From assembly GCF_009674495.1 (NCBI RefSeq), contig NZ_WKJN01000015.1:1-64000 (forward strand): DNA of 64,000 nt, written 5' to 3'. Under the pieces are notes generated by a model. The model did not search any database. It saw only the letters and a program-made list of their open reading frames with translations, and was not told the DNA's origin. Of the stretch, positions 34,629 through 44,233 are shown piece after piece (position 1 is the stretch's first letter; each line of letters begins with the position of its first letter). Position numbers and translations under genes: made by a program. This stretch comes from Duganella alba. Its GTDB lineage: Bacteria > Pseudomonadota > Gammaproteobacteria > Burkholderiales > Burkholderiaceae_D.

Positions 34629-35051
34629 ATGAAAATTATTGGATTGGGCTTGGCGGCCGCCGTAGTATGGTCTTTCGTTGTGCCTGCATATGCCCAGCAG
34701 CAAGAACAGGCCATCAGCGTGGCCGAAACCTCGCCCGCCGTCGATACCGTATCCGTCACCGCGCGGCGTTTCCACATGGAGCCGATTGAATTTCTGGGCT
34801 ACGAATACTCGTACCCCCTCAGCAACGGCGACGTGGTGAAATTCAGCCGCAAGGTGTTGCATTACTACGTAACGATCAAAGGCCTGCCGCCGGTGGAAAT
34901 CTTCCCCACCGCCGTCGACCAGTTCGTCACCGCAGGCGGCGCCAAGCTCCTCTTCACGGAAGACGGCGACGCCTTGACCATCGACCATTACGAAGCGATC
35001 CAAGCCGCGTCCGGATTACCCGTTGCAACCGTGCAAGGCGCACCGAAATAA
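34629..35051 (+). CDS. Small secreted protein of unknown function (140 aa)
   Basis: MKIIGLGLAAAVVWSFVVPAYAQ is a Sec signal peptide with a good cleavage site after AYA. I chose ATG 34629 because GGAG lies 6 bases upstream; an earlier ATG at 34623 lies against that Shine-Dalgarno sequence. The mature part has VDTVSVTARRF, reminiscent of a TonB-box-like stretch but too short for a receptor, then about 85 residues with no cysteine and no known motif. It is monocistronic, between the ABC exporter and the tRNA gene. Confidence 0.65.
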   Translation: MKIIGLGLAAAVVWSFVVPAYAQQQEQAISVAETSPAVDTVSVTARRFHMEPIEFLGYEYSYPLSNGDVVKFSRKVLHYYVTIKGLPPVEIFPTAVDQFVTAGGAKLLFTEDGDALTIDHYEAIQAASGLPVATVQGAPK

Positions 35052-35079
35052 GGGATCGAAAGAGGAGACACAAAAAAAT

Positions 35080-35103
35080 AATAGCTGCCCAAGAGCAGCT
35101 ATT
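35080..35103 (-). terminator. Rho-independent terminator of the tRNA gene
   Basis: On the - strand a 9-bp stem (AATAGCTGC and its complement, loop of 6) is followed by TATTTTTTT. It lies 6 bases past the encoded CCA of the tRNA. Confidence 0.9.
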
Positions 35104-35109
35104 GAAAGA

Positions 35110-35188
<79 letters not shown>

Positions 35189-35290
35189 TAAGGGATGTTG
35201 CTGCGCTGGAGCCTGCTTAGCCTCGCTGACGCGCACCCGGCTTGCGCCGAGCACGCGAGCATAAGGGCTAGCACAAGCCCCAGTCAAGTC

Positions 35291-37531
35291 TTAGTTGCCT
35301 TCCAAGAAGCTTTTCAGCTTGTCCGAACGGCTTGGGTGACGCAGCTTGCGCAAGGCCTTGGCTTCGATCTGACGAATCCGCTCGCGCGTCACGTCAAACT
35401 GCTTGCCGACTTCTTCCAGCGTGTGGTCGGTCGACATTTCGATACCGAAACGCATGCGCAGCACCTTGGCTTCGCGTGGCGTCAGCGAATCGAGCACGTC
35501 CTTGACCACGCCGCGCATCGAGGCGTGCAGCGCGGCGTCGGATGGCGCCAGCGTGTTGTTGTCCTCGATGAAATCGCCCAGGTGCGAATCGTCGTCGTCG
35601 CCGATCGGCGTCTCCATCGAAATCGGTTCCTTGGCGATCTTCATGATCTTGCGGATCTTGTCCTCTGGCATTTCCATCTTGATGGCCAGCGTTGCCGGGT
35701 CCGGCTCGGCGCCCGTCTCTTGCAGGATCTGGCGCGAGATGCGGTTCATCTTGTTGATGGTCTCGATCATGTGCACCGGAATCCGGATGGTGCGCGCCTG
35801 GTCGGCGATCGAGCGGGTGATGGCCTGACGAATCCACCACGTTGCATAGGTCGAGAACTTGTAGCCGCGGCGGTATTCGAACTTGTCCACCGCCTTCATC
35901 AGGCCGATGTTGCCTTCCTGGATCAGGTCGAGAAATTGCAGGCCGCGGTTGGTGTATTTCTTGGCGATCGAAATCACCAGGCGCAAGTTGGCCTCGGTCA
36001 TTTCGCGCTTGGCCTTGCGCGCCTTCATTTCACCAGCCGCCATCTGGCGGTTGATGTTGCGCAAGTCCGGCAGCGGCAGCACCACGCGGGCTTGCAGGTC
36101 GATCAGGCGTTGCTGCAGCTCCTTGATGGTCGGGATGTTACGGCCCAGGATCGCGCTGTAGGCGTGGCCGGCGGCCACTTCGCCATCGACCCATTCCAGG
36201 TTGGTTTCATTGCCCGGGAAGACTTTGATGAAGTGGGCGCGCGGCATGCCGCACTTGTTCACCGCCACGTCCAGAATCTGCTTCTCGATGTGGCGCACTT
36301 CGTCCACCTGGCCGCGCAGCGTGTCACACAGCTTCTCGACCACCTTGGCGGTGAAGCGGATGCCCAGCAGTTCAGCCGAGATTGCTTCCTGCGCCTTAAT
36401 GTAGGCCTTGGAGTTGTAGCCTTCCTTCTCGAAGGCGCGGCGCATCTTGTCGAACTGCAGGGAAATGGTGTCGAATTTTTCCAGCGAGGCGTTTTTCAGC
36501 GCCTCCAGCTGTTCGGCCGAGTAGCCGGCGGCAGCACCTGACGGGCTGGCTTCTTCCTCTTCCTCTTCTTCCTCTTCCTGCTCTTCTTCGTCCTCTTCGT
36601 CCTCGTCGCTGGCGGCGGCCGGGGCCGGCGGCGCGTCTTCGCTTTCGTCTACCAGGCCGTCGACAATTTCGTCGATCTTGATTTCATCGGCGCGGATACG
36701 GTCGGACGCGGCGATGATCTCGGCGATCGTCACCGGGCAGGCGGAGATCGCCTGGATCATGTCTTTCAGGCCGTCCTCGATGCGCTTGGCGATTTCGATC
36801 TCGCCTTCGCGGGTCAACAGCTCGACCGAACCCATCTCGCGCATATACATGCGGACCGGGTCGGTGGTGCGGCCGAAATCGGAATCGACGGTGGACAGCG
36901 CCGCTTCGGCAGCGGCCTCGGCTTCGTCGTCGGAGGTGACGGTGGCGACATTGTCGGACAGCAGCAGCGTCTCGGCATCGGGCGCGTGCTCGTAGACGGC
37001 GATGCCCATGTCGTTGAAAGTGCCGATAATGCCTTCGATCGCTTCCGGATCGACGATATTGTCGGGCAAATGGTCGTTGATCTCGGCATACGTGAGGAAG
37101 CCGCGTTCCTTGCCGAACTTGATCAGGGTCTTGAGTTTCTGGCGGCGGCGTTCGAGCTCTTCCTCGGTCGCTTCGGTGTCCGACGAGAAGGCGTCCTTCA
37201 GCAGCGCTTTTTCCTTGGCCTTGCGGTCCTTGGCCTTGGCCTTGTCGACCGCCTTCAGCTCGGCGCGTTCGACCGCGTTGAGCGCGGCGACTTCGTCGTT
37301 CTCAGGCTGGAATTCTTTCGGTTTGCGCCCGCGCCGGCCCGGCACTTTGACCGAAGGCAGCACGTAGCCCGAAGTATCGATCGCCGCCAGCGTGGCCGCG
37401 TCCGTGGTCTGGCTGACCACCGGCGGATTGCTGGCAACGCGCGTCTCCGGCTTGTCCGCCGTTTTAGCGGATTTTGCGCTCACTTTAGTCGGCTTTACAG
37501 CCGCTTTGGATTCAGGTTTCTTGATTGGCAC
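35291..37531 (-). CDS. rpoD: RNA polymerase primary sigma factor RpoD (746 aa)
   Basis: This is the housekeeping sigma-70. Region 1.2 ([15 protein letters not shown]) is near 214-228. Region 2 runs from about 505 to 590 with [19 protein letters not shown] and [15 protein letters not shown]. Region 4 runs from about 680 ([14 protein letters not shown]) to the end, with the [23 protein letters not shown]. The N-terminus has a Lys/Ala-rich extension of about 45 residues ([17 protein letters not shown]), and the non-conserved region holds a long Glu/Asp tract (about 308-330). At 746 aa it is longer than E. coli RpoD (613). It lies downstream of dnaG but has its own candidate promoter. Confidence 0.98.
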   Translation of the reverse strand: MPIKKPESKAAVKPTKVSAKSAKTADKPETRVASNPPVVSQTTDAATLAAIDTSGYVLPSVKVPGRRGRKPKEFQPENDEVAALNAVERAELKAVDKAKAKDRKAKEKALLKDAFSSDTEATEEELERRRQKLKTLIKFGKERGFLTYAEINDHLPDNIVDPEAIEGIIGTFNDMGIAVYEHAPDAETLLLSDNVATVTSDDEAEAAAEAALSTVDSDFGRTTDPVRMYMREMGSVELLTREGEIEIAKRIEDGLKDMIQAISACPVTIAEIIAASDRIRADEIKIDEIVDGLVDESEDAPPAPAAASDEDEEDEEEQEEEEEEEEEASPSGAAAGYSAEQLEALKNASLEKFDTISLQFDKMRRAFEKEGYNSKAYIKAQEAISAELLGIRFTAKVVEKLCDTLRGQVDEVRHIEKQILDVAVNKCGMPRAHFIKVFPGNETNLEWVDGEVAAGHAYSAILGRNIPTIKELQQRLIDLQARVVLPLPDLRNINRQMAAGEMKARKAKREMTEANLRLVISIAKKYTNRGLQFLDLIQEGNIGLMKAVDKFEYRRGYKFSTYATWWIRQAITRSIADQARTIRIPVHMIETINKMNRISRQILQETGAEPDPATLAIKMEMPEDKIRKIMKIAKEPISMETPIGDDDDSHLGDFIEDNNTLAPSDAALHASMRGVVKDVLDSLTPREAKVLRMRFGIEMSTDHTLEEVGKQFDVTRERIRQIEAKALRKLRHPSRSDKLKSFLEGN

Positions 37532-37959
37532 AGGCGCTTTCGATTACGGATAAAGTTTCGATCCTAAGATCACTACGTCTTCGAACTTGCCGACTACACA
37601 AGTCCGACAATACTACGACTTACTTACACCTGGGTCAGGCCGACCTACACTATAGAACTCCGGGGAATTCTACTGCATCAGACACGTGCGTGGGGGCAAG
37701 AAACCGTGACTCGGTTAGATAGCAAACAGACTATTTGCTGAACCGTAGCTGGCCCTGGCCGCCGACACCCGTCCTTCCGCGTCGATCAAGAGCCTAACTC
37801 ACTGAAAACAAACACACTCTGAACAGAAAAACGATGCCAAAACATACAACACTTAGCGTTTTATTATAGCACGTCACTTTTCAATTTCCAGAGGGAAGAC
37901 CCGCAGGTCTGCCGTTGGAATAATGACAGAAACATTACGCAACAAAACGTCCTCCAACT
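37532..37959 (-). other. 428-bp rpoD leader / dnaG-rpoD intergenic region
   Basis: There is no credible gene here. The A/T-rich part near 37800-37950 carries a promoter, and the remainder down to the rpoD ATG would be an untranslated leader of about 325 bases. Several short direct and inverted stretches are present but no clear terminator, so read-through from dnaG is possible. Confidence 0.6.
37863..37871 (-). promoter_or_regulatory. Extended -10 promoter for rpoD
   Basis: Reading the - strand, TGCTATAAT is a perfect extended -10 (TG, one base, TATAAT). The -35 is weak (CTGGAA at about 17 bases), as expected for an extended -10 promoter. Transcription should start near 37856. Confidence 0.65.
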
Positions 37960-39756
37960 TTAACGGGTAGGCAACTCCGCCTGCGCCTCGCGCAACAACT
38001 GGTCTTGCTGGGCGGTTAATTCCCGGTAGCGCACGCCGATCTCGTCGGACGACAGGCCGGCCGCGAACAACTGGCTCAACTCATGCTTCAAGGCATCGTG
38101 CTTGACCTGGCGGATCGCCGCCCGCAGCACCACGCGCTCGGTGTCGCGCTCGGTTTCCGGCTCCTTGACGATTTCCGCAATGATGCCGTCGTAGTCCTCG
38201 CCCTGCGATTTCAAATGCTGGGCAAAGGCGGCAAACGCGCCGCCCTCGCCCATCGCGCGCGCCGCCGCCAGCAGCTGCGCCAGGCGCTCGGCCGATTCCT
38301 GGCCGAAGAACTGGAACGCGGTCTGCGCGGCCTCGTCGATTTCCTGCGCCAGCGCCGGATGGGCGATCAGCAGACGCATGATCTGCAACTCCAGCCCTTT
38401 CGGCTGCGGCCGACCGCCGCGCGGCGGCGCGATCTTGGTCAGCGCCACCGGCTTGGCCAGCTCGAACAGCACTTCAATCTCCGACGGCGAGGTCTGCGTC
38501 AGCTGCGCCAGGCCGCGCACGATCTGCAGCCGCAGCGAGGTCGGCGTCATGGCCTGCAGCATCGGCTTGGCGTCGAACTGCGCGCGCGCCCGGCCTTCCG
38601 GGCTGTTCAGGTCATGCTCGCCGCAGGCTTCGCGGATCAGGAACTGCGACAGCGGCATCGCCTCGTGAATTTCCTGCTCGAACGCTTCCTTGCCGAATTC
38701 GCGCACATAGCTGTCCGGGTCGTGCTCGGTGGGCAGGAACAGGAACTTGATGGTCTTGTTGTCCGTCACGTGCGGCAGACAGGCTTCCAGCGCGCGCCGC
38801 GCGGCGCGGCGGCCGGCCTTGTCGCCGTCAAAACTGAAGATCACCGTGTCGGTCTGACGCAACAGTTTCTGCACATGGTGGGTGGTACAGGCGGTGCCCA
38901 GGGTCGCCACGGCTTGCGGGAAACCCATCTGCGCCAGCGCCACCACGTCCATATAGCCTTCCGTCACCAGCACATAGCCCGCATCGCGGATCGCCTGGCG
39001 CGCCTCGAACAAACCATACAGTTCGAAGCCCTTTGAAAATAAAGGCGTTTCGGGAGAATTCAAGTACTTCGGTTCGCCCTGGTCCATGACCCGGCCGCCA
39101 AAGGCGATGACCTGGCCCTTGGTATTTCTGATCGGGAACATCACGCGCTCGCGGAAGCGGTCGTAACGCTTGCGGTTGCCGCCGTCCTCGTCCACCTTGT
39201 CGATCACCAGGCCGGACTCGGCCAGCGCCACCACTTCGTAATCGGGAAACACGGAACGCAGGTTGTCCCAGCCGTGCGGCGCGTAGCCAAGGCCGAAACG
39301 GGCGGCGATTTCGCCGGTCAGCCCGCGTTTTTTCAGGTAGGCGATAGCGTCCGGCGCCGTGCGCAGTTGCTGCTTGTAAAAGTCGCTGGCGCGCGTCATG
39401 GCGTCGGTCAGGGCCATGCTCTGGGCTTGCATCTGCGCCCGTTGCGCCGGCGGAATCTTGTCGTCCTGATCCGGCACCACCATGCCGACGTTCTGCGCCA
39501 GTTCCTTGACGGCATCGACAAAGCCCATGCCGGAGTATTCGATCATGAAGCCGATCGAGGTGCCGTGCGCGCCGCAGCCGAAGCAGTGGTAAAACTGCTT
39601 GGTCGGGCTGACCGTGAAGCTGGGCGACTTTTCGTTGTGGAACGGGCACAGACCCATGTAGTTCGCGCCGCCCTTTTTGAGCTGCACGTAACGGCCGACC
39701 ACGTCGACGATATCGACGCGGTTCAGCAAATCGGCGATAAAAGTTTGTGGTATCAC
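37960..39756 (-). CDS. dnaG: DNA primase DnaG (598 aa)
   Basis: The N-terminal CHC2 zinc-binding domain has Cys37, His40, Cys58 and Cys61 in CPFH and CFGC. The TOPRIM catalytic core has VTEGYMDV (E266, D270) and FSFDGDKAGRRAA with the acidic DGD. A C-terminal helical domain (about 440-598) binds the DnaB helicase. It synthesises RNA primers at the replication fork. It belongs to the rpsU-yqeY-dnaG-rpoD order seen in proteobacteria. The length is normal. Confidence 0.97.
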   Translation of the reverse strand: MIPQTFIADLLNRVDIVDVVGRYVQLKKGGANYMGLCPFHNEKSPSFTVSPTKQFYHCFGCGAHGTSIGFMIEYSGMGFVDAVKELAQNVGMVVPDQDDKIPPAQRAQMQAQSMALTDAMTRASDFYKQQLRTAPDAIAYLKKRGLTGEIAARFGLGYAPHGWDNLRSVFPDYEVVALAESGLVIDKVDEDGGNRKRYDRFRERVMFPIRNTKGQVIAFGGRVMDQGEPKYLNSPETPLFSKGFELYGLFEARQAIRDAGYVLVTEGYMDVVALAQMGFPQAVATLGTACTTHHVQKLLRQTDTVIFSFDGDKAGRRAARRALEACLPHVTDNKTIKFLFLPTEHDPDSYVREFGKEAFEQEIHEAMPLSQFLIREACGEHDLNSPEGRARAQFDAKPMLQAMTPTSLRLQIVRGLAQLTQTSPSEIEVLFELAKPVALTKIAPPRGGRPQPKGLELQIMRLLIAHPALAQEIDEAAQTAFQFFGQESAERLAQLLAAARAMGEGGAFAAFAQHLKSQGEDYDGIIAEIVKEPETERDTERVVLRAAIRQVKHDALKHELSQLFAAGLSSDEIGVRYRELTAQQDQLLREAQAELPTR

Positions 39757-39841
39757 AGGGCTGGACGGTCTTGTTATTGATCAGACTATACCGCCGCAAT
39801 TTGACCCGCCTTGAGGCGCATCAAACGGCGGCGGCGGGTAC

Positions 39842-40291
39842 TTACGCCGGGGTCAGCGCTTTTTTGACCAGGGCGGAGACGACGGTCATGTCGGCGCGGC
39901 CAGCCAGCTTCGGCTTGACGATGCCCATGACTTTGCCCATGTCCTGCGGACCGGCGGCGCCCGAGGCGGCCACGGCGGCAGCGACTTCGGCGGCGATTTC
40001 CTCGTCCGACAGGCCGGCAGGCATGTAGGTGGTCAACACGGCCAGTTCGGCTTTTTCGATGTCAGCCAGGTCGGCGCGGCCGCCGGCTTCGAACTGGGTG
40101 ATCGAATCCTTGCGCTGCTTGATCATTTTTTCAATGATGGCGACGGTCTGCTCGTCGCTGACGTCGATGCGCTCGTCCACTTCCTTGCGTTTGATTTCCG
40201 CCAGGATCAGACGGATGGTCGCCAGGCGGCCAGCTTCTTTGGCACGCATTGCGTTCTTCATGTCTTCGGTGATTTGTTCTTTCAAGGCCAT
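39842..40291 (-). CDS. yqeY: GatB/YqeY domain protein (149 aa)
   Basis: MALKEQITEDMKNAMRAKEAGRLATIRLIL is the standard YqeY start at 40291; the frame stays open upstream only because it runs through an inverted repeat. The protein is all-helical and related to the tRNA-binding tail of GatB. Its role is uncertain, possibly tRNA or amidotransferase linked. It lies between rpsU and dnaG, the usual place in betaproteobacteria. Confidence 0.93.
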   Translation of the reverse strand: MALKEQITEDMKNAMRAKEAGRLATIRLILAEIKRKEVDERIDVSDEQTVAIIEKMIKQRKDSITQFEAGGRADLADIEKAELAVLTTYMPAGLSDEEIAAEVAAAVAASGAAGPQDMGKVMGIVKPKLAGRADMTVVSALVKKALTPA

Positions 40292-40316
40292 GGCGTTTCT
40301 TTCAAAGTGGTTGAAG

Positions 40317-40419
40317 AAAGTTGCTATAAACCGGCCGCAGCGAGGCGCGGCGCCGAAGACAGTACAACTAGTACGGCGAGGCGCCAGCAACGACGCTGCG
40401 GCCGGTTTATAGCGACTTT
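40317..40419. repeat. Long imperfect inverted repeat inside the rpsU-yqeY gap
   Basis: A 26-base arm at 40317-40342 (starting AAAGTTGCTATAAACCGGCC) is matched by its complement at 40394-40419 with a single mismatch that would still pair as G-U in RNA. The 51-base centre contains further pairing (GGCGCCG with CGGCG, and GTAC-AACTA-GTAC). It is either a small non-autonomous insertion (MITE-like) or an RNA hairpin separating rpsU from yqeY. Confidence 0.85.
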
Positions 40420-40431
40420 AAAAATGCGAAA

Positions 40432-40457
40432 ACCCGCTGCGGCTAGCCGGAGCGGGT
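40432..40457 (-). terminator. Terminator/attenuator hairpin after rpsU
   Basis: On the - strand ACCCGCT pairs with AGCGGGT around an inner GGCTAGCC palindrome, followed by TTTTCGCATTTTT. It lies 60 bases beyond the rpsU stop and would lower read-through into yqeY-dnaG-rpoD, like the terminator between rpsU and dnaG in E. coli. Confidence 0.7.
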
Positions 40458-40516
40458 ATCTCTTAGATGCCGCTAAACGCAACCGGCATGCGCCAGGTTG
40501 GTCTGCGTAAGCAATC

Positions 40517-40729
40517 TTAGAAGAGTTTTTTCGGCAGCTGTTGGCTGCGGATGCGTTTGTAGTGACGCTTTACTGCAGCAGCCAGCTTGCGCTTACGCTC
40601 AGCCGTTGGCTTTTCGTAGAACTCGCGTGCGCGCAGTTCGGTCAGCAGACCGGTTTTTTCGATGGTGCGTTTGAAGCGACGCATTGCGACTTCGAACGGC
40701 TCGTTTTCTTTAAGGCGAATAGTGGTCAT
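40517..40729 (-). CDS. rpsU: 30S ribosomal protein S21 (70 aa)
   Basis: [21 protein letters not shown] is the standard S21 N-terminus, and the rest is strongly basic, ending QQLPKKLF. The start at 40729 is fixed by the family length of about 70 residues. S21 sits near the anti-Shine-Dalgarno region of 16S rRNA in the small subunit. No Shine-Dalgarno sequence is obvious in front of the gene itself (TTTGAATTTTTAC), which is known for rpsU in other groups. Confidence 0.97.
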   Translation of the reverse strand: MTTIRLKENEPFEVAMRRFKRTIEKTGLLTELRAREFYEKPTAERKRKLAAAVKRHYKRIRSQQLPKKLF

Positions 40730-40768
40730 GTAAAAATTCAAACCGTTGGAGGTTATAGGGAGACAGAG

Positions 40769-40774
40769 ACTATA
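40769..40774 (-). promoter_or_regulatory. Candidate -10 of the rpsU promoter
   Basis: On the - strand TGCTATAGT is an extended -10 like that in front of rpoD, 40 bases upstream of the rpsU ATG. The -35 region is A/T-rich without a good TTGACA match. Confidence 0.45.
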
Positions 40775-40870
40775 GCAGCTTTTTCCGAAAAATGGAAGCC
40801 ACCAGCTGTCGGGAACAGCCAGACATGCGGCTTTCATAGGAAAAACAACACGGTGCAGACGGCCAGTATA

Positions 40871-42076
40871 TCAGACCGCCTGGCCCGCCGCCACTCCGGA
40901 AGCCCAGGCCCACTGGAAGTTGTAGCCGCCCAACCACCCGGTCACGTCCACCGCTTCGCCGATGAAATACAGGCCCGGCACCTTGGTCACCATCATGGTC
41001 TGCTGCGACAGTTCGCGGGTATCGATGCCGCCGCGCGTGACTTCGGCCTTTTTGTAGCCTTCGGAACCGTTCGGCGTCAGCGACCACTGATTGATGGCGG
41101 CGCCCAGCTTGCGCAGTTGTGCATCCGGCAAGTCGGCCAGGCGCGCATCCAGCGCGAAACCGTGTGCCACGAGCAAACCTTCCGCCAGGCGGGTCGGCAG
41201 CCATTGCGCCAGCACATTGCCCAGCTGCTTCTTGATGGTGTTCTTGCCTTCGATCAGCGTGGCGGCCAGGTCCAGCTCCGGCAGCAGGTTGATGACGATC
41301 GGCGTGCCCGGCTGCCAGTACGAGGAAATCTGCAGAATCGCCGGGCCGGACAGGCCACGGTGGGTGAACAGCAAGTCTTCGCGGAAGCGCGCGCCGGTCG
41401 GGTTGCGGCCTTTCAGCGAGCCGGTTTCCACATCGACTTCCAGCGCGATGCCGGACATTTCCACGAACGGCGCCCACTGCTGGGCGTCGAAGGTCAGCGG
41501 CACCAGCGCCGGGCGCGGCTCGACCATGCGCAGCTCGAACTGCTGGGCCACGCGGTAGCCGAAGTCGGTGGCGCCGATTTTCGGGATCGACAGGCCACCG
41601 GTGGCGATCACCACGCTGGGCGCTTCGATCGTGCCGCTATCGGTTTCGATCACGAAGCCTTCCTCGCCCTGCGCCAGGCTTTCCACCTTGCACGGCATGC
41701 GCCAGTGGACGTCGCCGCCGGCGCACTCGTCTTTCAGCATTTCGATGATCTGTTCGGCGGAGTCGTCGCAGAACAGCTGGCCGCGATGTTTCTCGTGGTA
41801 GCCGATGCGGTGCTTCTTCACCAGCGCGACGAAGTCGGCCGGCGTGTAGCGCGACAAGGCGCTCTTGCAGAAGTGCGGATTTTCCGACAGGAAGTTGGCC
41901 GGGCCGGCGTTCACATTGGTGAAGTTGCAGCGGCCGCCGCCGGAAATGCGGATTTTCTCGGCCAGCTTGGTGGCGTGGTCGATCAGCACCACACGCAGGC
42001 CGCGCTGGGCGGCAGTGGCCGCGCACATCATGCCGGCCGCGCCTGCGCCGATTACCGCTACATCAAACTTTGCCAT
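40871..42076 (-). CDS. BaiN/YhiN-type FAD-dependent flavoprotein (401 aa)
   Basis: The FAD-binding motif VAVIGAGAAGMMCA (6-19) and the family motif ISGGGRCNFTN (44-54) identify the HI0933/BaiN/YhiN group. The second conserved glycine-rich segment is IATGGLSIPKIG, and the C-terminal FIGEAVDVTGWLGGYN contacts FAD again. Members are widespread and poorly studied; one gut relative reduces a bile-acid intermediate. The cytoplasmic function here is unknown. It is monocistronic, with ybiB starting upstream on the same strand. Confidence 0.9.
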   Translation of the reverse strand: MAKFDVAVIGAGAAGMMCAATAAQRGLRVVLIDHATKLAEKIRISGGGRCNFTNVNAGPANFLSENPHFCKSALSRYTPADFVALVKKHRIGYHEKHRGQLFCDDSAEQIIEMLKDECAGGDVHWRMPCKVESLAQGEEGFVIETDSGTIEAPSVVIATGGLSIPKIGATDFGYRVAQQFELRMVEPRPALVPLTFDAQQWAPFVEMSGIALEVDVETGSLKGRNPTGARFREDLLFTHRGLSGPAILQISSYWQPGTPIVINLLPELDLAATLIEGKNTIKKQLGNVLAQWLPTRLAEGLLVAHGFALDARLADLPDAQLRKLGAAINQWSLTPNGSEGYKKAEVTRGGIDTRELSQQTMMVTKVPGLYFIGEAVDVTGWLGGYNFQWAWASGVAAGQAV

Positions 42077-42110
42077 GGGATTCCCGTCGTTTCAGTGAAG
42101 GGGCGAGATT

Positions 42111-43097
42111 CTACTCTATCGGCTCGCTGACATGCTGGCGCGACAGAATGGTCCGCGCCACCAGCAGGCATTGCGCCACCTGTTCGGCGATCGGCGGCGG
42201 CACCGGCACCTCGCCGTCCAGCACCGACTGTATCCACGCCGCCGTGGTGGCCGCGTCCTTGTTTTCCGGCAGCAGCGGCAGCTCGCCGACCAATGTCTGC
42301 TTCGGCACCAGGGTCGTGCGCAGACCGCCGTGGAACCAGTCGATCTGCTGCGCCTTGTTGGCGTTGGCCACCGTTTCGCCTTCGGTGCCGCGCATCAGGA
42401 AGGCATCGCCGCGCTCGTGCAGCGCCGCCGTCGTGAAGTATTCGCCCAGCATTTCCAGGTATTCCGGGTGCGTGTACGACACCAGCCGCAACGCTGCACC
42501 GGCGAACGGCTGCATGATCTTGACCAGCGTGTGCGTCGAATTGCGCACGCCCAGCTTGCGTCGCAGCGACAGCAGGTAGGCCAGCTTGGGCGCCATGGTC
42601 TCGATGGTGATGAAGGCCGGCTTGCCCTGCGACATGGCCTCCTCCGCCTCGGAGCGATGGCGCGCCGCCGTCACGCCCAGCGCCGCAAACACTTCCGCCG
42701 TCGCCACGCGGCCCAGGTCGGTGGCGACGCCGTGCACCAGCACCGGCACGCCCTCGCGCGCCAGCAGCAAGGCCAGCAGCGGCGTCAGGTTGGCCATCTT
42801 GCGGGCGCCGTTGTAGGTCGGGATCACCACCGGGGCGAACTGGCCCGGCGGCGCGTTGAACGGCTCGAACGACCCTTCGGCCGCATCGAGGAAGCCGGCG
42901 ATTTCCTCGACCGACTCGCCCTTGATGCGCATCGACAGCAGGATGCCGCCCAGTTCCAGATCGGAGACGCGGCCGTCCAGCATGGCCTGGTACAAATCGT
43001 GGGCGTCGTCGCGGCTCATGCTGCGGGCGCCATTCTTGCCGCGCCCTATTTCTTTGATGAAACGCGCGGCTGCAAAAGGTTCGGTGTTTGGTGTCAT
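42111..43097 (-). CDS. ybiB: YbiB/TrpD2 family DNA-binding protein (328 aa)
   Basis: The fold is that of anthranilate phosphoribosyltransferase (helical N-terminal domain with SRDDAHDLYQAMLDGRVSDLELGGILLSMRIKGE), but the catalytic GTGGD motif is replaced by VIPTYNGARKMANLTPLLALLLA. This is typical of the TrpD2/YbiB branch, which binds nucleic acid rather than anthranilate; E. coli YbiB is LexA-regulated. It lies 34 bases upstream of the flavoprotein gene and is divergent from the DAHP synthase gene. Confidence 0.88.
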   Translation of the reverse strand: MTPNTEPFAAARFIKEIGRGKNGARSMSRDDAHDLYQAMLDGRVSDLELGGILLSMRIKGESVEEIAGFLDAAEGSFEPFNAPPGQFAPVVIPTYNGARKMANLTPLLALLLAREGVPVLVHGVATDLGRVATAEVFAALGVTAARHRSEAEEAMSQGKPAFITIETMAPKLAYLLSLRRKLGVRNSTHTLVKIMQPFAGAALRLVSYTHPEYLEMLGEYFTTAALHERGDAFLMRGTEGETVANANKAQQIDWFHGGLRTTLVPKQTLVGELPLLPENKDAATTAAWIQSVLDGEVPVPPPIAEQVAQCLLVARTILSRQHVSEPIE

Positions 43098-43174
43098 GAC
43101 ATCAGCTTAAACCACGAGCGTGCATTTCGGCTACACTATCTGTCCCCCGAAAATAAAACACTACTGTAGAGATC

Positions 43175-44233
43175 ATGATTTCCCCAGACATTGAAAACGT
43201 CAACGTCACCTCGTTTGCTCCGATGCCGTCGCCGGAAGCCTTGCACAGCAAGCTGCCGCTGACCGATCTGGCTTCCGAGACCGTGATGAAGGGCCGCGAC
43301 GCCCTGCGCAACATCATCGACCGCCAGGACAAGCGCCTGTTCGTGGTCGTCGGCCCATGCTCGATCCACGACCCGGTGGCCGGCCTGGACTATGCCCGCC
43401 GCCTGAAAGCCTTGCAGGCCGAAGTGGCCGACACCATGCTGCTGGTGATGCGCGTGTATTTCGAAAAGCCGCGCACCACCACCGGCTGGAAGGGGTATAT
43501 CAATGATCCGGACATGGACGATTCGTTCCGCGTCAACGTCGGCATGGAAAAGGCGCGCCAGTTCCTGCTGGACGTGTGCGAACTGGGCCTGCCGACCGCC
43601 ACCGAGGCGCTCGACCCGATCTCGCCGCAGTACCTGGGCGACCTGATCGCCTGGACCGCCATCGGCGCCCGCACCACCGAATCGCAGACCCACCGCGAAA
43701 TGTCGTCCGGCCTGTCGACCCCGGTCGGCTTCAAGAACGGCACCGACGGCGACATCAGCATCGCCATCAACGCCATCCTGTCGTCGGCGCATCCGCACTC
43801 CTTCCTGGGCATCAATGCGCAGGGCAATGTGTCGATCGTGCGCACCCGCGGCAACGCTTACGGCCACGTGGTGCTGCGCGGCGGCGATGGCCGTCCGAAC
43901 TACGACTCGGTGTCGATCGCGATCGCCGAACAGTCGCTGGCCAAGGCCAAGCTGCCGGCCAACCTGGTGGTGGACTGCTCGCACGCCAACAGCTACAAGA
44001 AACCGGAACTGCAACCGCTGGTGATGGCGGACGTGATCCATCAAATCGTCCAGGGCAACAAGTCGCTGGTGGGCGTGATGATCGAGTCGAACATCGTCGG
44101 CGGCAACCAGAAGATCCCGGCCGACCTGAGCCAGCTGAAGTACGGCTGCTCGGTCACCGACGGCTGCATCGACTGGGAAACCACCGAGCAGATGCTGCGC
44201 GACGCGCACAAGCAGCTGCTGGGCCGTCCCTAA
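43175..44233 (+). CDS. aroG: 3-deoxy-7-phosphoheptulonate (DAHP) synthase, AroG type (352 aa)
   Basis: This class I (AroF/G/H) enzyme condenses phosphoenolpyruvate and erythrose 4-phosphate in the first step of the shikimate pathway. Conserved blocks are VGPCSIHDP, YFEKPRTTTGWKG, PVGFKNGTDG and DCSHANS, all catalytic or substrate-binding in E. coli AroG. The length fits. Which amino acid inhibits it cannot be read with certainty. It is monocistronic and is followed by copy B of the dispersed palindrome instead of a clear terminator. Confidence 0.96.
   Translation: MISPDIENVNVTSFAPMPSPEALHSKLPLTDLASETVMKGRDALRNIIDRQDKRLFVVVGPCSIHDPVAGLDYARRLKALQAEVADTMLLVMRVYFEKPRTTTGWKGYINDPDMDDSFRVNVGMEKARQFLLDVCELGLPTATEALDPISPQYLGDLIAWTAIGARTTESQTHREMSSGLSTPVGFKNGTDGDISIAINAILSSAHPHSFLGINAQGNVSIVRTRGNAYGHVVLRGGDGRPNYDSVSIAIAEQSLAKAKLPANLVVDCSHANSYKKPELQPLVMADVIHQIVQGNKSLVGVMIESNIVGGNQKIPADLSQLKYGCSVTDGCIDWETTEQMLRDAHKQLLGRP

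Noticed and set aside
35195..36541. Open frame antisense to rpoD
   Set aside because: rpoD is unambiguous and the antisense product has no family features.
40292..40390. N-terminal extension of YqeY through the inverted repeat
   Set aside because: The family starts at MALKEQITEDM; the extension only translates the repeat arm.
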